Source of the DNA: Trichostrongylus colubriformis
Taxonomy: Eukaryota > Nematoda > Chromadorea > Rhabditida > Trichostrongylidae
Reading direction: 5' to 3'
DNA length: 64,000 bases
Assembly: GCA_963978905.1 (NCBI GenBank)
Contig: OZ022257.1
Coordinates: forward strand, 27,047,274 to 27,111,273
Positions 11,716 to 24,960 of the stretch are shown piece by piece. Position 1 is the first letter of the stretch. The number at the start of each line of letters is the position of its first letter. The translations under genes were made by a program, and so were the position numbers. A model generated the notes under the pieces. That model had not been told where the DNA came from, searched no databases, and worked only from the letters and a program-made list of their open reading frames with translations.

Positions 11716-14025
11716 AAATGGTTATATTGCCTGCATATTACCGTGAAATTGTTGTGAAGTCGCCGTGTTGCGAGACCATACACCAAGCGCATATTTTTCT
11801 ATAGTCATTGGTTGCACAGCCATTTCCCGCTGCGATATGCGATGCTTTGATTTCTGCAATCCTTATCACCAGTGCACAAAGTGGTTGTTGTTGCGGCCAT
11901 GTTATTACCAACTACACGTCTTAGAGCAGCAGGGTGTGGTGACTTCGTATGAGTCAAGATGATTATACAGCCGGGCTAACGGCATCACTTCACAGTAGCA
12001 ATGTCATCAGACAACCTGACCTGTGTATTGAGGAATCATAGTCAATTGTGCTTCTTGATTTCCATGTAAGATTAATGTTCTCTTACTGCTCATTCGATAA
12101 TCAAAAACACTCTTCCATTGACTGCGCTGATGTTACAATAAAACAGTCGACGCTGTGTCTGCTCTACATTAGAGCTGAGCGATCAAGGGTTGGTCGTTCT
12201 GATCTCAAAGTAGATCTCCTGACCGGACTGCGCTTTTTTCAGTTCTGAGTTTCGTCCTATAAAATGTATCATGGCTTAGTCGCTTCGGACGTTTGCATTA
12301 AAGGGTAACGGGTGACGTAAAATGACTGCATTACAGTGGTGCCCAGGTTGTCTGAGCATACGTTGGAGGATCCTATCCATGTTGAGAGAAGATTAACAAG
12401 TAATTGGCCAAAATTGTGTTATTGCTATGGTCGTCAGGTCTTTAAGCATAAAATTGTCGTACACTGTAGGTGTAGTCAATGACGACATGTCTTTGAAATA
12501 GGTGGTAAGAATAAGTTTTCTCAGAAGATCTCTGACTCCGATTCTACTGGACTTGCACAAAATTATTGCGGATAGCATGCGAGCTCCAACACTAGAGAAT
12601 ATTATTAGTTTCCCGTAACTGTTGAAATCTGCGTTTTTGTTGAGGAACGGTTCTAGAAAAGAGCCTTTCTTCACAATGAATGCTGATTTACCTAACCCTC
12701 CATTATGTGATGATACTGAGTTGCAGCGTAACACTTGCGATCTCGGATATCACTCGAACTGCTCTTCGCTTCTTTGGCATGGGCGGCTTCAGCCCACCCT
12801 TGACAAAGAAATAGGTCAACCGCATGGCGGAAAAATGAAAATTGGGAAGAGATCCCTCAGGTGTTGTGCCAATAGCAGCATTGGTAATCGCTCGTAGGGC
12901 GGTTGTTCAGAGAACTCGAAGACCGCGTTTTCTCGGTTTTGTTACGCAACCTTCGTAATAGTACATCAAGGGTTGATCATATGTAGTTTCAATATAAATT
13001 ATAACTACATTAATCTTATTTTGTAAAAACACACGTGTGTGATTTGTGTCAGCATTTGTGAGAGATGTCGAGATATCACAGTTGACTCTCAACTTGTTCG
13101 ACTCTTTGAGTTTCAGAAATATGAAACACGACGAAAAAGTCACATACGGCTGTGTGGAGCCGTCCCACCTCCTCGAAAAGTAAGAAATTCCGTTTTTTGA
13201 AACTCGATTTCAATTCGATCAGGACCCTGACTAGACTGCTGGGTGAAGTGGATGAAGTGAGTGAATCGAAAAGTATTTCCGACCACTGATCTAGAATGTG
13301 AATAAGAGGAAATGAAAATGATTAGAATGGTTTCATGATCTGCCAGCTTCATACCTGGATAGGTCTATAAACACTCTCGACTTTTGGACGAATTTTGTAG
13401 AAAGTTAGTTGCATACAGGGAGGTATGGCACCAGATTGTACCGTTCTGGACGTAGATGACAAGCGAAACATAGCTATTTATTCATGACACGAAGAATTGA
13501 AGGCAACGCTCCATAGAGAAAACGAAAAGAAGAGTGTTCAATAAAAAACTTCCTGAAGACAGCACAAAAAAGAGAAGAATCAACAATAGTCCTCGCAAAG
13601 TGTACACAACAACCAAATTTGAGGCGCACACCTCCTGGATTATCTAACAAAGGATCAAAATGCCATGAGAGGCTAGTCGCAGCTTGCTTCATGAATTGTG
13701 CGATGCCGTCGACGGTGGTTATAAACTGTCGCGAAAGTTCATTAGTTCATTTCATTCAATTATCGCGTTTTTCCTAAATCCTTCCGCTGCAATACTTTTT
13801 GGGCAGCTTAACGACTTTCGATGAACTTTTACATACAGCAGTGTTGGCTACTTTCCCATGGCTTTCGATATGATCTCTGTCTATTCTCATCCGAGTGCTC
13901 CCCGTAAAGGTTCACAGATGGACGTGATGCAGTGACAGGTGTCGTCATTGCATCTTGTAAAGTTATGAGAGCTGGATACCTCGTTTGATCTTACTTTATT
14001 CTATTAGGGTTGATTATTAGATCTC
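11716..14025. other. Stretch with no recognised gene
   Basis: Small overlapping ORFs on both strands. None shows a family signature. Confidence 0.35.
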
Positions 14026-14930
14026 AAAGGCACATTTCAGGATTATGGTGGCATTACCAGTTCCTCCGCGGTCAAATAGCTCGGCCCACAGACACGTAGG
14101 CTGTGGTTTGATAGAGGCGTAAGTATGAGTTTTTGGAGCGCGAAGTGCTGAAAAAGACGGCGCAACTCCATCATGCAGCTTAGGCCCACTCCAAACCCTC
14201 CAAACATGATTGCTGGCAGTGTTGCTATTGCTATCAACGGTGACAACAGCGTGGCAAATGAGGCATGTGATCTGTGCGATAAGATGCTATAAAGAGGAGT
14301 TCCTCATGGTAGAAGAAATGCTGGCAAATAAGCGGTATCTCAGGGTTCCTCATGATACCATCTATCGAAAAGTGACTCAAAGGCTAATCGACGCAGTAAT
14401 CTTGCACAGACAGAATGAAACTTGGTGACCTCCTTATGGATTACCTTTGTTAGCTTATCGGTTTTCTCGGGTTAGTCTTCGGAAGACCATAATTTGGTGC
14501 GGTGCAGACTGCATTTTTTGCCACAGATCAAGCACAATTTGATTCGCCGTACTTTTACTATCATGAAGAATATTTGCCTTCTTTCATTACGATAAAAGTT
14601 TGACGACTTCTCTCGAACTCATTAAAACTCGACTCGATGCCAAAATGCTTCTTGAACACTCCGACGTGAAGAAGCAATCGAGATGTTGGGGGAAGTGGTG
14701 TTTGGTTGGCGCTAAATCCGCCAGTATGACGAATATGAGCAAAGGCTTCAACCTGTACTTTCCTCATTTTGTGCAAGACAATCGGTGAAATGCTGTGGCG
14801 CATAGCTGCTCCGAATCGTCGTGCAGCTCCCATTTATTGAGTTTTGGCGAATCAGAGCAACCTGACGTTGTGAGCCACACGTGTATTGGGAATGTTGATG
14901 CTTCTACATATTTTCTGTTGTCTCGTCTTA
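14026..14930. other. Solo TTAA-family terminus and unassigned DNA
   Basis: The 5' bases aaaggcacatttcaggatta (14026-14045) match the terminus of the TTAA elements, especially 37960-38438. The first ~150 bp also resemble that element's interior. No matching opposite terminus was found, so the copy is truncated. The remainder is unassigned. Confidence 0.4.
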
Positions 14931-14939
14931 CTCGGTCAT

Positions 14940-15940
14940 CCTTTATGTTGTGAGCGGTGTTATTCAAGGGAGAGTATTATCACCCATACTTTTCGCTATT
15001 CACTCGTCAGATCTAGAAAACATTGCCCTCAATCACGAAGTCGCCTGTGAGAGGTTAACCAATGATCTGAAGTTTTATAAAGTCATCAATACGCTCTTAA
15101 ATGGCAGCTTCCAATATCCTCAATAAAAGCAGTACACATGCAAATTGGATCCTTGACTTCAGTGAACAGATCTGTTCTATTGATGTTTTGGAGAATTCCA
15201 AGGTCAAAGAAGTTCGAGACTTATGATTTCGCTATTACTCCAAACTTGAATTCATCTATAATTATAAACAAATCACAAGAAGGCGGTTAATCGGACTCAG
15301 CACATTTTCAAAGCATCGGCGACAAAGGATACCAAAATCTGTATACAACCCTGCAGATTTTATTGCGTCGATGGTAGAAAATGGAACAGTTACATCCCCC
15401 AACAAAAAGAAGGACATTGCGCTAATTGGGAGATTGCGAAACTCATTATGGAGGATTAATATACTTCAGAATTCCTGATGGAGTTATAAGAAGTAAGTAT
15501 TGGGCTACCATCCGTTCAAGCTGGGCGCCACCTCTTTGACCTATGTATGTTACATAATATTTTGTCTAGCAAGTTTTCGGTTAATGTTTCCAAATTCTAC
15601 AATTCATTGCCGTCAGTAACCATAGGTGCTCAGCATGAAATTTCTTTCTCTAAACCGAAAACAGATCTTAAACGAAATTTTTTTCACACTTAAAGATTGT
15701 CTTACGTTTCTGCGAGTAACAAAAATTTCGCCAGGAGCAGCTCGTTGGCGTCTTTCGAGAGTATGATTGCGAAACAAGCTCTCCTAGCATAGTTGTCGCG
15801 GCAGTATCTTAGTTTATTCATTCTTAATGTCCAGGTCTCCCTCTTGAGTTTGTATTGTTGTGTTTGTTTTGTTGGTTCTCATGCATTAGTTCTAACGCTG
15901 TCTTACACAACGTATTTAATAAACATTAAGATAAAGATAA
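14940..15940 (+). mobile_element. CR1/jockey-like LINE 3' end (degraded)
   Basis: At about 14950-15075 the plus strand reads GVIQGRVLSPILFAI followed by a decayed catalytic box (TNDLKFYK in place of the usual F/Y-ADDLKLY). This is reverse-transcriptase motif B to C of the CR1/jockey group. Further right, about 15580-15690, the block KFYNSLPS and a basic tail typify the C-terminus of these elements. The sequence ends in an A-rich tail (aataaacattaagataaag) near 15917-15940. Stops and frameshifts throughout make it a fossil. The 5' half of the element is not present. Confidence 0.7.
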
Positions 15941-18455
15941 ATTGAACTTATGGGCACTCGATTTTTTTCAGGTTTACTACATGGCGTTCCTGCACGAACG
16001 GTACAAAAAGTTTCGACCGTACGCAGTGCTCTTGTGCTTCCTTATCGTGCCTCGCTATGACCACCATGGCGGATATAACTGCAAACCACCCTTAGACCAC
16101 TGTAAGTTGGAAGAGACTGATGATTATCGTCCATAGATCGCAAAAGGATGTTAAAAAGATTTATTAACAGAGCTGCCTCCATCAAAGATCTCTCTGTATA
16201 GCCTAGTTCGGGCAGCATTTTTTCGAAGCCGCTAAGTGTCATGAATGAATTGAACGTCTCTTCGCACCGAATGCTGAGGCTTCAAAATGAGAGAACTGAA
16301 GAGCTTTCTAATTGAAATTCGATTTATACCCTCGTCTCTGAGAAAAGCACAAAATTTGGCTAAGGGAAACGAGCGGCGAATGCGTTTCATTGTCGATTCC
16401 TCAGGATGAGTTAGAACACAGGTGAGCCCTTTCAGGACTGCTAAGGGTGAGGAGATTGACTTATAACTGACGATGTCAAGAGCGTGAGTATGTCATAAAG
16501 GAGGATGGTTGTGGATGTGAAGAAGTTTTTGGAAAAATTACACTCTAGGACACCGAACATCTAGCTGCTCCTGATGAAAACCCATCGGCACCGCTTGCAG
16601 TATTTTAACGACTACGATGCTATGCTTTGAAAAGTTTGGCTGTGACAAGCTGAGAAGGTTAACGGGCCCTAGTTCAATTGGTAGGGGTTGTTGCTAAAAC
16701 GTTGTCGCAATATCGACAGCCTCTTGTGGTGTCGTCGTCAATAAAGCATCAAGATGTCGAAGCTTCAATAAATGCTAACATTTGAAGACCGTTCTGTCTA
16801 GCGCGTGCTATCTTCAATTTGTCGACGGTGTTTTGGATGAAGAGGTAGTTTCATATGTGAATATCATCGGCGGGTGACAACGGAATCTCTTTGCACAGGC
16901 CAAGCATATCTATGAGCTCATCAGTTTGGCTGCCACTCCATACTTCTATTTTCCTTGCGCTGCAATGTCATCTTGGGCTGCTAAATTTACGCACTCCTCT
17001 CGTGCTTCTGGGAAGCTTGCGCTTTGTAAAGCTGAAGGATTAAGAGGCTGTAGTACCACTGCAGCTTTTATTATCGATTTGTCGTCATTGGCGGTAGCGA
17101 TCTCGGTTTCCCCGAAATTAGGTCGCTTTCATGCACATTGTCAATGTCACGCTCATCAGACGACGATCATTGCTAAAGAAAAATCCGGAAGAGCGGAGAA
17201 CGTGGTCTTTCTCACTGCGAAGAGCACCTTTTGCACTTCTCCATACCTTTTTTCCAACTCCTTTTCTCGAAAAAAGGTGCTGGCGACGGAACAAAACGAG
17301 GTATGCACCTCCTTTTCTTCTACTCACCGGTCCCATAAGTGCCACATGCACTTCCTTCACTCACTTAGTAATCAACGTGTATACTAAGGTCGAAGAAGGT
17401 GATTTAGGACAACGTCAGAAACTGCTCAAATTCGGAAGCTGGAGCGACAGAGATTGGAAAATGTACTCGGATCAATTCAAAACTCCTTCGATTTACGGAA
17501 AAAAAATCGGCTTGGATTATACCATCTCTGATATAGCGGATGCCAATTATCGTTTATTGATAATCTAGGGAGACAGCCAGCCAGCTGGTACAGCCCAGCC
17601 CAGCATACATTGGGACATTGTCGTAACGTTCACCGATGCAAAACCAAATCATCTAAAATAAGTAGAGTAGATTTTGATTTCTAGGCATTTATTTCAGAAC
17701 TTGCCAGTTGTTGTGAAGAGAAGGGGCCACAAACGCGGATTGTGGCACATTACCGAAAGATTCGGCAGAAGATCGAGTGCTACCGGTAGGGTTCGACGGC
17801 AAAATCGTCAGTGGCAAGATAGCCCATCTCTCGCGGGGGAGATAGTCGAAATGAATCATAAGCGCACACAATACCAAATGTTCGAAAATAGGCTGATGCA
17901 TCATGATGACAATTCAGAATCTTTACGAATGTGGACCCATATGTATATGCACTTGATGTTCTTCAGATGAGAAACGCTTGCAAATTTCGGATCTGCGGAT
18001 ATCGTCACATAACTTCAAGAACCAGACGGGAATGGTGCCTCCATACGTGCGCCTCAGAGAAGCGTTTTTGGTAAGATTCTTTCCTCGAGACCCAGTGATA
18101 GGCAAAAAGAACACGAAAACTTTTGGGAGCACTCAGATTTCGCCCGACTACAATTTGGCCACATGTCAAATTGAGAAGATCATGAGCACTTTTCGTTCTG
18201 CAATGTTCTGCTATTTGAATCGGAAGGACGAGTTTGTGGCTGCCGGAAGAAGTATCAGCACTGAGCACTGGCTAACTGCGTGCGTTACTCGCAAATGATT
18301 TCGATAACAGTGAGAGAACTCAAATTGTCAGTATTCCTCACAACCAGACCGAGATTTTGAAGGAGACTTGTTCTTAGAAGACTAATCGTCGATCATCAAC
18401 TTTCCAGCTTTTCTAAAAAGACATCTTAGTACTTCAAAAACATCGCATGAGTAAT
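15941..18455. other. Mostly unassigned; two plus-strand ORF segments of interest
   Basis: ORF segments ending at 17568 (C-terminal 'FGSWSDRDWKMYSDQF') and about 18140-18297 ('STEHWLTACV') have unusually non-repetitive, protein-like composition. I recognise neither and cannot join them with confident splice sites. The phrase gttcaattggtaggggttg near 16673 resembles a tRNA A-box region only. Confidence 0.3.
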
Positions 18456-18655
18456 NNNNNNNNNNNNNNNNNNNNNNNNNNNNNNNNNNNNNNNNNNNNN
18501 NNNNNNNNNNNNNNNNNNNNNNNNNNNNNNNNNNNNNNNNNNNNNNNNNNNNNNNNNNNNNNNNNNNNNNNNNNNNNNNNNNNNNNNNNNNNNNNNNNNN
18601 NNNNNNNNNNNNNNNNNNNNNNNNNNNNNNNNNNNNNNNNNNNNNNNNNNNNNNN
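18456..18655. other. Assembly gap (200 N)
   Basis: A run of exactly 200 N. ORFs spanning it are artefacts. Confidence 1.
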
Positions 18656-19480
18656 TGTGCCTTTATCAGGCTGTGAAAATTTCTTGGATTGAACAGTAGT
18701 ACGGTGAGGTGCGTGTCGCCGTTGAAGCAAGTGATTGCGAAGTCCATTCGGAAAAGTTTTGAAATTTCATAAACATCATGAGCTTAATCCCGACAAGTAC
18801 GCACCCTGGTAGAAGAAAGTCTTGTGCACTCACTAAGCAGCAACTGAAAGAAAAGCACTGATACTACTTGTGTGGAGGAATCCGAAGAAACATGAACGTA
18901 GGCCCCCATAATCCTGGGACACCCTGTATATGTATAGAGCACCTCTTGACGTAAATATACGTGATAGTTAATCGTAGATAAACGAAGCTCATTGCTCCAT
19001 CAACACTAACATCACACGGTTACCCATCAGTGTTTATGTGTAAGACAGCGTTCGCAGTGGTGGAGTGTACGTTTCTGCAAAATTGTGGAATCTGCCGAAA
19101 ATAATATTTGCACGTACGGGAGAATGACGGAACTAGCGTTTTTGTGAAATGCAAAATTGTGGGATAAGGGCAAAGGATTGCATACGCATAAATTTCCTGG
19201 TTCTGCCTAGAGTTAGTGAAATGAGAGTACTAGAGAAATGAAAACTCTACGGTCTTGCATTTCCACGAGGACACAGATTGCGCATTCCCACACATACGCA
19301 ATTTCAACACTTCTTCTGGTCGACACCTATCTAAATTTTTCTAGCAAGCAGAATCCCGGAATCCCATATTCCGCGTTCTCACAAAAACGCAAATTTCGCA
19401 GGTCTCCCAATAGATACCTATTCAATTCGCAGAATCCTGGATTCAACAAGACGCAAATTCCACCCCTATGAGCGAAGCCT
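18656..19480. other. Unassigned DNA with a lone mariner-type end
   Basis: gggacaccctgtata at about 18928-18942 resembles a mariner terminus with TA. Its partner was not found and may lie in the gap. Otherwise nothing is recognised. Confidence 0.35.
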
Positions 19481-19486
19481 CAAAAA

Positions 19487-19895
19487 AATCCGTATGGATA
19501 AATTCGGCAGATTATGGAATGTGAAGGTATTAGTGCTCAGCAGTGTGACAGTAGAACAAGACAAGACGGCGAGAAATCCAAGAAATGGAAACCCGCAAAC
19601 CCCCTTTCTCTGTCGCACCGCACTGTGTCACTAGCCGGGGTAGACCGCAAACGGGCGGAGAGCTTAAAATTTGCCGGCCGCGATCGTCGTCCTGCCTTCC
19701 CCGGCAACTCATCCAGCTGCAGAACTGCAGGACGACTCGCCGCGCTGCGGCTGCACCTTGTGATAGGACCGCGAACGGCGTTTTTTCAATGCAAGTTTCG
19801 ACACACATCACCTCGTCTGAAGCATAAGGTTTGTTTTCAAAAAAAAGCATGTGTTCACAGATCTCAGTTTTCCCTTATGCGTCGCGGTGCCTTTG
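19487..19895. mobile_element. Degraded TTAA-family element (49655-type)
   Basis: Collinear with 49655-50059: 'gtgctcagcagtgtgacagtagaacaag', a central GC-rich body, then 'gatctcagttttccctta' and 'ggtgcctttgg' at the right. The left terminus is eroded. Confidence 0.5.
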
Positions 19896-21577
19896 GATAC
19901 CCGCTGACTAGCGCACGGTACTGCGCACTATCAAGCGTTGTAACTATCCATCCAATAACAGTATTTGTCAAATTCGCATCACTTATTCAGGTGCGCAGTA
20001 CGGTGCGCTAGGCAAATGGTGATACCATTAAAAAGATGAGGAGTTGTATAGTCATTGCGTAGAGCACTTTCTTTCCGGTTTTTTCTGGAACCACCTCACT
20101 TGCCAACAGAACACGTGTAAAACACTTTTCAACTTGGTCAGATCTTGCTTGCGAACAGTCGAAAATCGTGCAAATGCATACCGCGATGGAGTAGTTGGAG
20201 GGAGCAAGAGAAAGGATTGTTCACAGTGGTGTGCTTCATTCACCGAATGCAAACATCGGGATTTTCTGGGAGATGACGGCTTCACTTTCTACGAGCCCCA
20301 TGATCGTCCAGATCGCTTCAATAGAAGCTGCTACCTCCAGCTGCTACCTTTTCCAGAAGTACCGATTGATAATTGTTTTATCGTTACTGTTTTCTCGACT
20401 GTAAATTACGGCAACAATGTGGTTTTGTACTTCAGCACTCATTGCACCAGTGATATGAGGTTGATGCATAGGTCCTGCAACAATCCCAAACAAATTTTTT
20501 TGCTCTCACTTTTACTGTTTTCGAACTTCATCGAGCGTCAATAACCATAGTAAGCTGGAGCATGCCAAGGTTTTTTCAAAATATGCTTGAGGTGGTCTCG
20601 CTACTTCGTAGTAGGAACAGGTTCAAATTCAATATCCGTTCACGATTTGCTACAAAAGTCTTCAGGATCTCTGGTCTAGGAAACTCGCAGTGATATTTGT
20701 ACTGCACTCACTAATAGAGGCATCTATTGTTTTACAGTGTTTCGATCCAATGGTTCTCGAACATGAGATATGAGTCTTATTGACCTCCACCCAGATGCGG
20801 TTGAACCACTGATGGAAAGAATGATACTCTCGAAGATCTGAAAGCGAATTCGAAGGTCATCATGCGACCAGTGACTCCTACTTACTGTAGCCATACAGCA
20901 GATCACCGACCGGTCATAGCTCCCAGAAAGTGGAAGCGGCTCGGGTGCGTAATCGCTCTGAACTTAGTGAGTCCTACAAGGCTGCAGAGTGAGCGGCTAA
21001 GAATTACTGGTGTGCTGTTCTTGATTGAAAAAAGATCTGTGAGACATTATGATTGCAGATGAAAGCTGGGTGTTCTCCTTTATCATAAAAGGGATACCAC
21101 TGGCAGTAAAGTGGATAATGTTCTCTACGTGTAGCTATAGCCAGTTGAGTTTACTCCATATTCCCTCGAGAATGCCCGAATTGTAAAATCCAACCAATAA
21201 TAGTATGAATGACTACTGTTTGTGCTAAAAACCGGCAGACACTGGCTGGCTGCATCTTCTGCCTTTTCCGGAGAGCGGCTAATTGGTCTTTTAGGTGAAG
21301 GGCTACTTGGTCTAGCATGTTACAAAAATAATGCAGGAAGATAAAAAGAGCTCAACTGCAAGCAAAGTTCCGTCTCTTTCTGCACATTCCCTCAGCTTAG
21401 CGTGTTCCACCTACTACCTAATTGGGATCGAGCGGTCGACAAGCGAGAACACCGAGCATGTGCGATAGAAGGCAGTAATGACTATACAGCCTGTATACAT
21501 AGAAATTCAAAGCACCCACGTTCTCAGGCAGATTTGCATTCTTTGCAAGACCTATGCCAATTAATAAATCATCTGTG
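19896..21577. other. Stretch with no recognised gene or repeat
   Basis: Overlapping ORFs up to 166 codons (20044-20544, plus strand) occur but lack recognisable motifs. Confidence 0.3.
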
Positions 21578-21651
21578 CAGTTTCTAAAAGAGCAGACAGA
21601 ATTGGAGGCCTTCAAGGACGCCTCCAAAGTTCTCTGCTCTTTTAAAAACTG
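21578..21651. other. Imperfect 74-nt hairpin
   Basis: Two ~32-nt arms (21578-21609 and 21620-21651) pair with one mismatch in the outer half and a small internal loop in the inner half, around the 9-10 nt loop cttcaagga. The shape is compatible with a small-RNA precursor or a tiny foldback element. The sequence alone does not distinguish these. Confidence 0.5.
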
Positions 21652-22612
21652 ACCCCCTTTTCCAGGGAATCTTTGCAGGAATATCATATCCACTACAAAG
21701 GTTGTGACAAAGTGCCTTGTGAGCATCGTGTAGGTACAGGAGTTGGTGATTCGATCACAATAAAGACGAGCTAGGCGGAAGACGGGCACTATTGTTCGTA
21801 TTCTTTTTTTCTTATCTTTGGGATGGGTAAAATTTTGTGCTTATCCCATCCAGTTGGGAAAAATCGATTTGGAAGATGTTTTCAGGATTATTTGGGGAAC
21901 CGCTCTGGCTGCACCTGCATGTGGAAGTGAATCATAGACAAGCGACCATCTAGAGAGAGCAACACCGAAATGGTGCTGATATCCTCAGAGCTGCATCAAA
22001 TTGCGCAAAATTTTCTTCATATTAAATAGGAATTCTTTGTACTTAAAAACTGCAAGTCATGTTGCCTCATGTATTCTGCATATCGACCAACTTTGAAAAC
22101 TTCAAGGATATGCTCCTCAGGTGTACACTAAACTTGCTGCTTTCGGTAGCGGTTTTTCAACTTTGTTATTATGTCTGCCACACTCACTCATATCATTCAA
22201 TGCCCCAATGATATCAACACGTTTGACCCTATTTCGTGAAGCCATAGGATTACAAATCGCGGCATTATAGCCTTTCTTACTAATGACTACAAATTGCCCA
22301 ATTTTTTTTGCACGTAAAGCCATTCGTGTACCAGCATAGCATAAAGACAATAATGGTGGGAAATAGTTTCATGAGGAACTCTAAGTGAATCATCCAAATA
22401 AAAAGGAGAAGCCTAAGGTGACTACCTGCAACAGAATAGCCGGTTAAGAGCGCCGCAAGCTGTACTATAGACGTACCTTTTCGCCGCTGCCGCCTTATTT
22501 ATCCCGGCTACCCCTAGCGCTGAGCTACAGGATTTTGAAGGAGTTTGTTTTGTCTCACGGGCTGTTGGCCGTTCAACTCCGTTTTTTCTTCCATTGTCGT
22601 ACTACAAAACAA
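21652..22612. other. Stretch with no recognised gene
   Basis: No convincing exon or repeat seen. Confidence 0.3.
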
Positions 22613-22616
22613 TTAA

Positions 22617-23068
22617 AGGCACACCGCGCGATAATCAGAGTGGTTCTTACCTTCTCAGAGCAGGTAGACCCTTGGATATTTGTAAAGATTGCACCTTTTT
22701 CGCGGCGCCACAGCTCACCCTCGCCGCGCACGGTCTGGTTGACCTAAGCCGAGTTGAGCCCACCGAGCCGAATCACACCCGGCTTAGACGAGAGGGAAAC
22801 TTGCGATTAGACAAGATAAGGCAGCGATATCACTAGCGGAGGTAGCTTCAGCAGGGAAGAATAGGTGATATCGTAGCATTTTGCGCGATATCATCGAGGA
22901 GAAGCTCTTCTACAATCTCCAGTACTCGTACGAGCACTGAGGGCAGTGAGCTTTATTTTGGTGGTTTGGAGGGGTTTCTATTCATTTCTCTTTACTAGTG
23001 GCTAAACCACGGCCTCTACATCCTGTAACACGCGCGATAGCTCTCACATTTTTTCGCGAGGTGTGCCT
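22617..23068. mobile_element. TTAA MITE, 452 bp
   Basis: Flanked by TTAA at 22613-22616 and 23069-23072. The ends are AGGCACACCGCGCGATA and its inverted, slightly gapped partner ending GTGTGCCT. The interior resembles 60205-60626 ('ccttggata' and following). No ORF of note. Confidence 0.75.
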
Positions 23069-23239
23069 TTAAATTACCAATATCACTGCCTTCAAGCGGG
23101 AACTGTGCGCAAGCACCTTCAAAGTGCGTTTGGTAAAATCTGACTTGACTATCTCATGAGAGAAAACAACAGGAACTCAGTCTAATGCAATCAATCAATG
23201 CAACCTAATGCAACCACCATTTGCGCTTCTGCTCAGATC

Positions 23240-23325
23240 TACAATACCGCTCCTAATTTCTGCCAAATAAACGTGTCGAGCGCGGACGACACGTTTATTT
23301 GGCAGAAATTAGGAGCGGTATTGTA
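23240..23325. mobile_element. Perfect 39-bp palindrome with 8-nt loop
   Basis: Arm 23240-23278 and arm 23287-23325 are exact inverted complements separated by agcgcgga. The outermost dinucleotide on each side is TA, followed by CAATACCGC. It can be read as an 82-bp minimal element with TA target duplication, composed almost entirely of its terminal inverted repeats. Confidence 0.75.
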
Positions 23326-24239
23326 TAAACGCTTCAGATTTGAGCGCGCTGCAACTATTACACTCTTATCGATGAGAAATATCATTTTGGTAGACACAAT
23401 TGGTGGTGTAATGAAACACAACAATGTAAAGAAATAATGGTGAAGAGAGATATCTAAATCCGTCAATGAGACCTTTTAAAATACTCGCACCTTCTTGTAA
23501 TTCTTCGACTCATACCATCGGTTGAGCGAAATACATATATGTAAGTATTTAAGTCATATGGTTATAGCTGTAGTGCATTCCAGTTAGAGTAGTGGCATTT
23601 TGTATGTCACGATATAACATAACATCCAGAACCCACGATGCGCTCAAAAAGTACTGTGATGTTTCGCAATGTCGTTCAAAGCAGATACACAAGTTTGAAT
23701 AGAGAAATTAATCGCATTACAGAGCAGCTGCCTTCTCATGCGACGTGGAAGCGTAGGGAGCGAGTATCCCTCGGAAGGAGTATCTTCTCAAATAGAAGAA
23801 ATTTTGAACTATTCATTGAGACCTATTACTATGATTTTATTATTTTTGGTTTTCATCTGCCTCGATTCCACGCAAAGATGGGTCGATGAAAACATGATGC
23901 CGTGTTAAGTAGAAAATTGTATGCAATAGCACCCCTTTCATCATTTCAAGCTCGTTTATTCTGCTATCACTGCAGAGAATTCTAATTCATGATAATAGTT
24001 TGATTATGTGTTTATGATGTGATATGATTCGAAGACAAACAAAGTCTGTTTGCTAGTATGTGTGTTTATAAGCCTAATTGAACGGAAATTCACATCTGGA
24101 GTGGGGTGATAGAGATAGTGGAGCGCTGAATTCTACATTTGTTCGAAGAGGTAGCACTGGGACGCTGACGTTCGGTGTTCGGATCACTCACCGTGAATGC
24201 CCCTGTTGCACCCTGCAGAAAGTGTCCTACTACTGTAAT
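23326..24239. other. Stretch with no recognised gene
   Basis: Nothing recognised. The 83-codon plus ORF at 23638-23889 has no family signature. Confidence 0.3.
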
Positions 24240-24960
24240 CGACTGAGTGCGTTGACTGATGTGTTTGTTTGTGCGTGTTTTGTGTATATTTGTGTGTTTG
24301 ACCAGAAATTTATATCTCAATTCGCAGCAGAGCTGGGATCTTGATTTGTAAAGGAGGTGTGGGAGATGGGACATAGACCCGAGTGATGGTGAACCGAGAG
24401 TTACAGAAGCTGATGGGAGCTAATAAGAATCGGCGGGAGGCGAACGTCATCAGAGTCGTGGCGCCCCTCGGGTTGACTCTTAAGCGTTGACACTCATAGG
24501 TGTTTTGCGGAATGCGATAGGTACAACAATGGTAGGTGAACTTGATTGTAGCGGTTGATAATATTCGACAGGGAACGGAAGAAGACAAGTGTGGCAGGAG
24601 ATCGCGTTCGTAACTGACAGTGGAGTGTTCACACTAATGGCTGTTGTAAGGAGTGGTACGGACACTTCAATGGTCTGATCGATCCCGATAATAATAAGGG
24701 CTGTTAAGAGCCACTGGCAGCTGAATGAGGAATCCCCTACACCGCTAACCATCACCCTACGACCACTACAGGTAAAGTTGTGATACTAAAGGCCGCTGGG
24801 CGAGCATTACTTGCTTAGGTTTTGATATCAAATGCACCAAGTGGTGCATGCTCACAAAAATGGCCAGAATTCAAGGATCAGATGCTCAGTGATTGGATAA
24901 AGAGTTACCAATTGATGCAATCGGATCCAAACTACCGATCATTAACTGTCTAAACTTTTA
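24240..24960 (+). mobile_element. Decayed Helitron of the same family
   Basis: The GT-rich leader (24254-24300), 'tcgcagcagagctggga', 'cgttgacactcataggtgtttt' and 'gcggttgata' occur in the family order but with many substitutions. Neither terminus is intact. Confidence 0.6.

Noticed and set aside
16666..16735. tRNA gene
   Set aside because: Only an A-box-like stretch; no B-box, acceptor stem or cloverleaf.
18140..18297. Trypsin-like 'IS..HWLTA' resemblance
   Set aside because: The His-Cys of the serine-protease motif (TAAHC) is missing and no second catalytic motif is nearby. The similarity is too short.
18382..18747. ORFs spanning the N run
   Set aside because: The reading frame through 200 unknown bases is meaningless.
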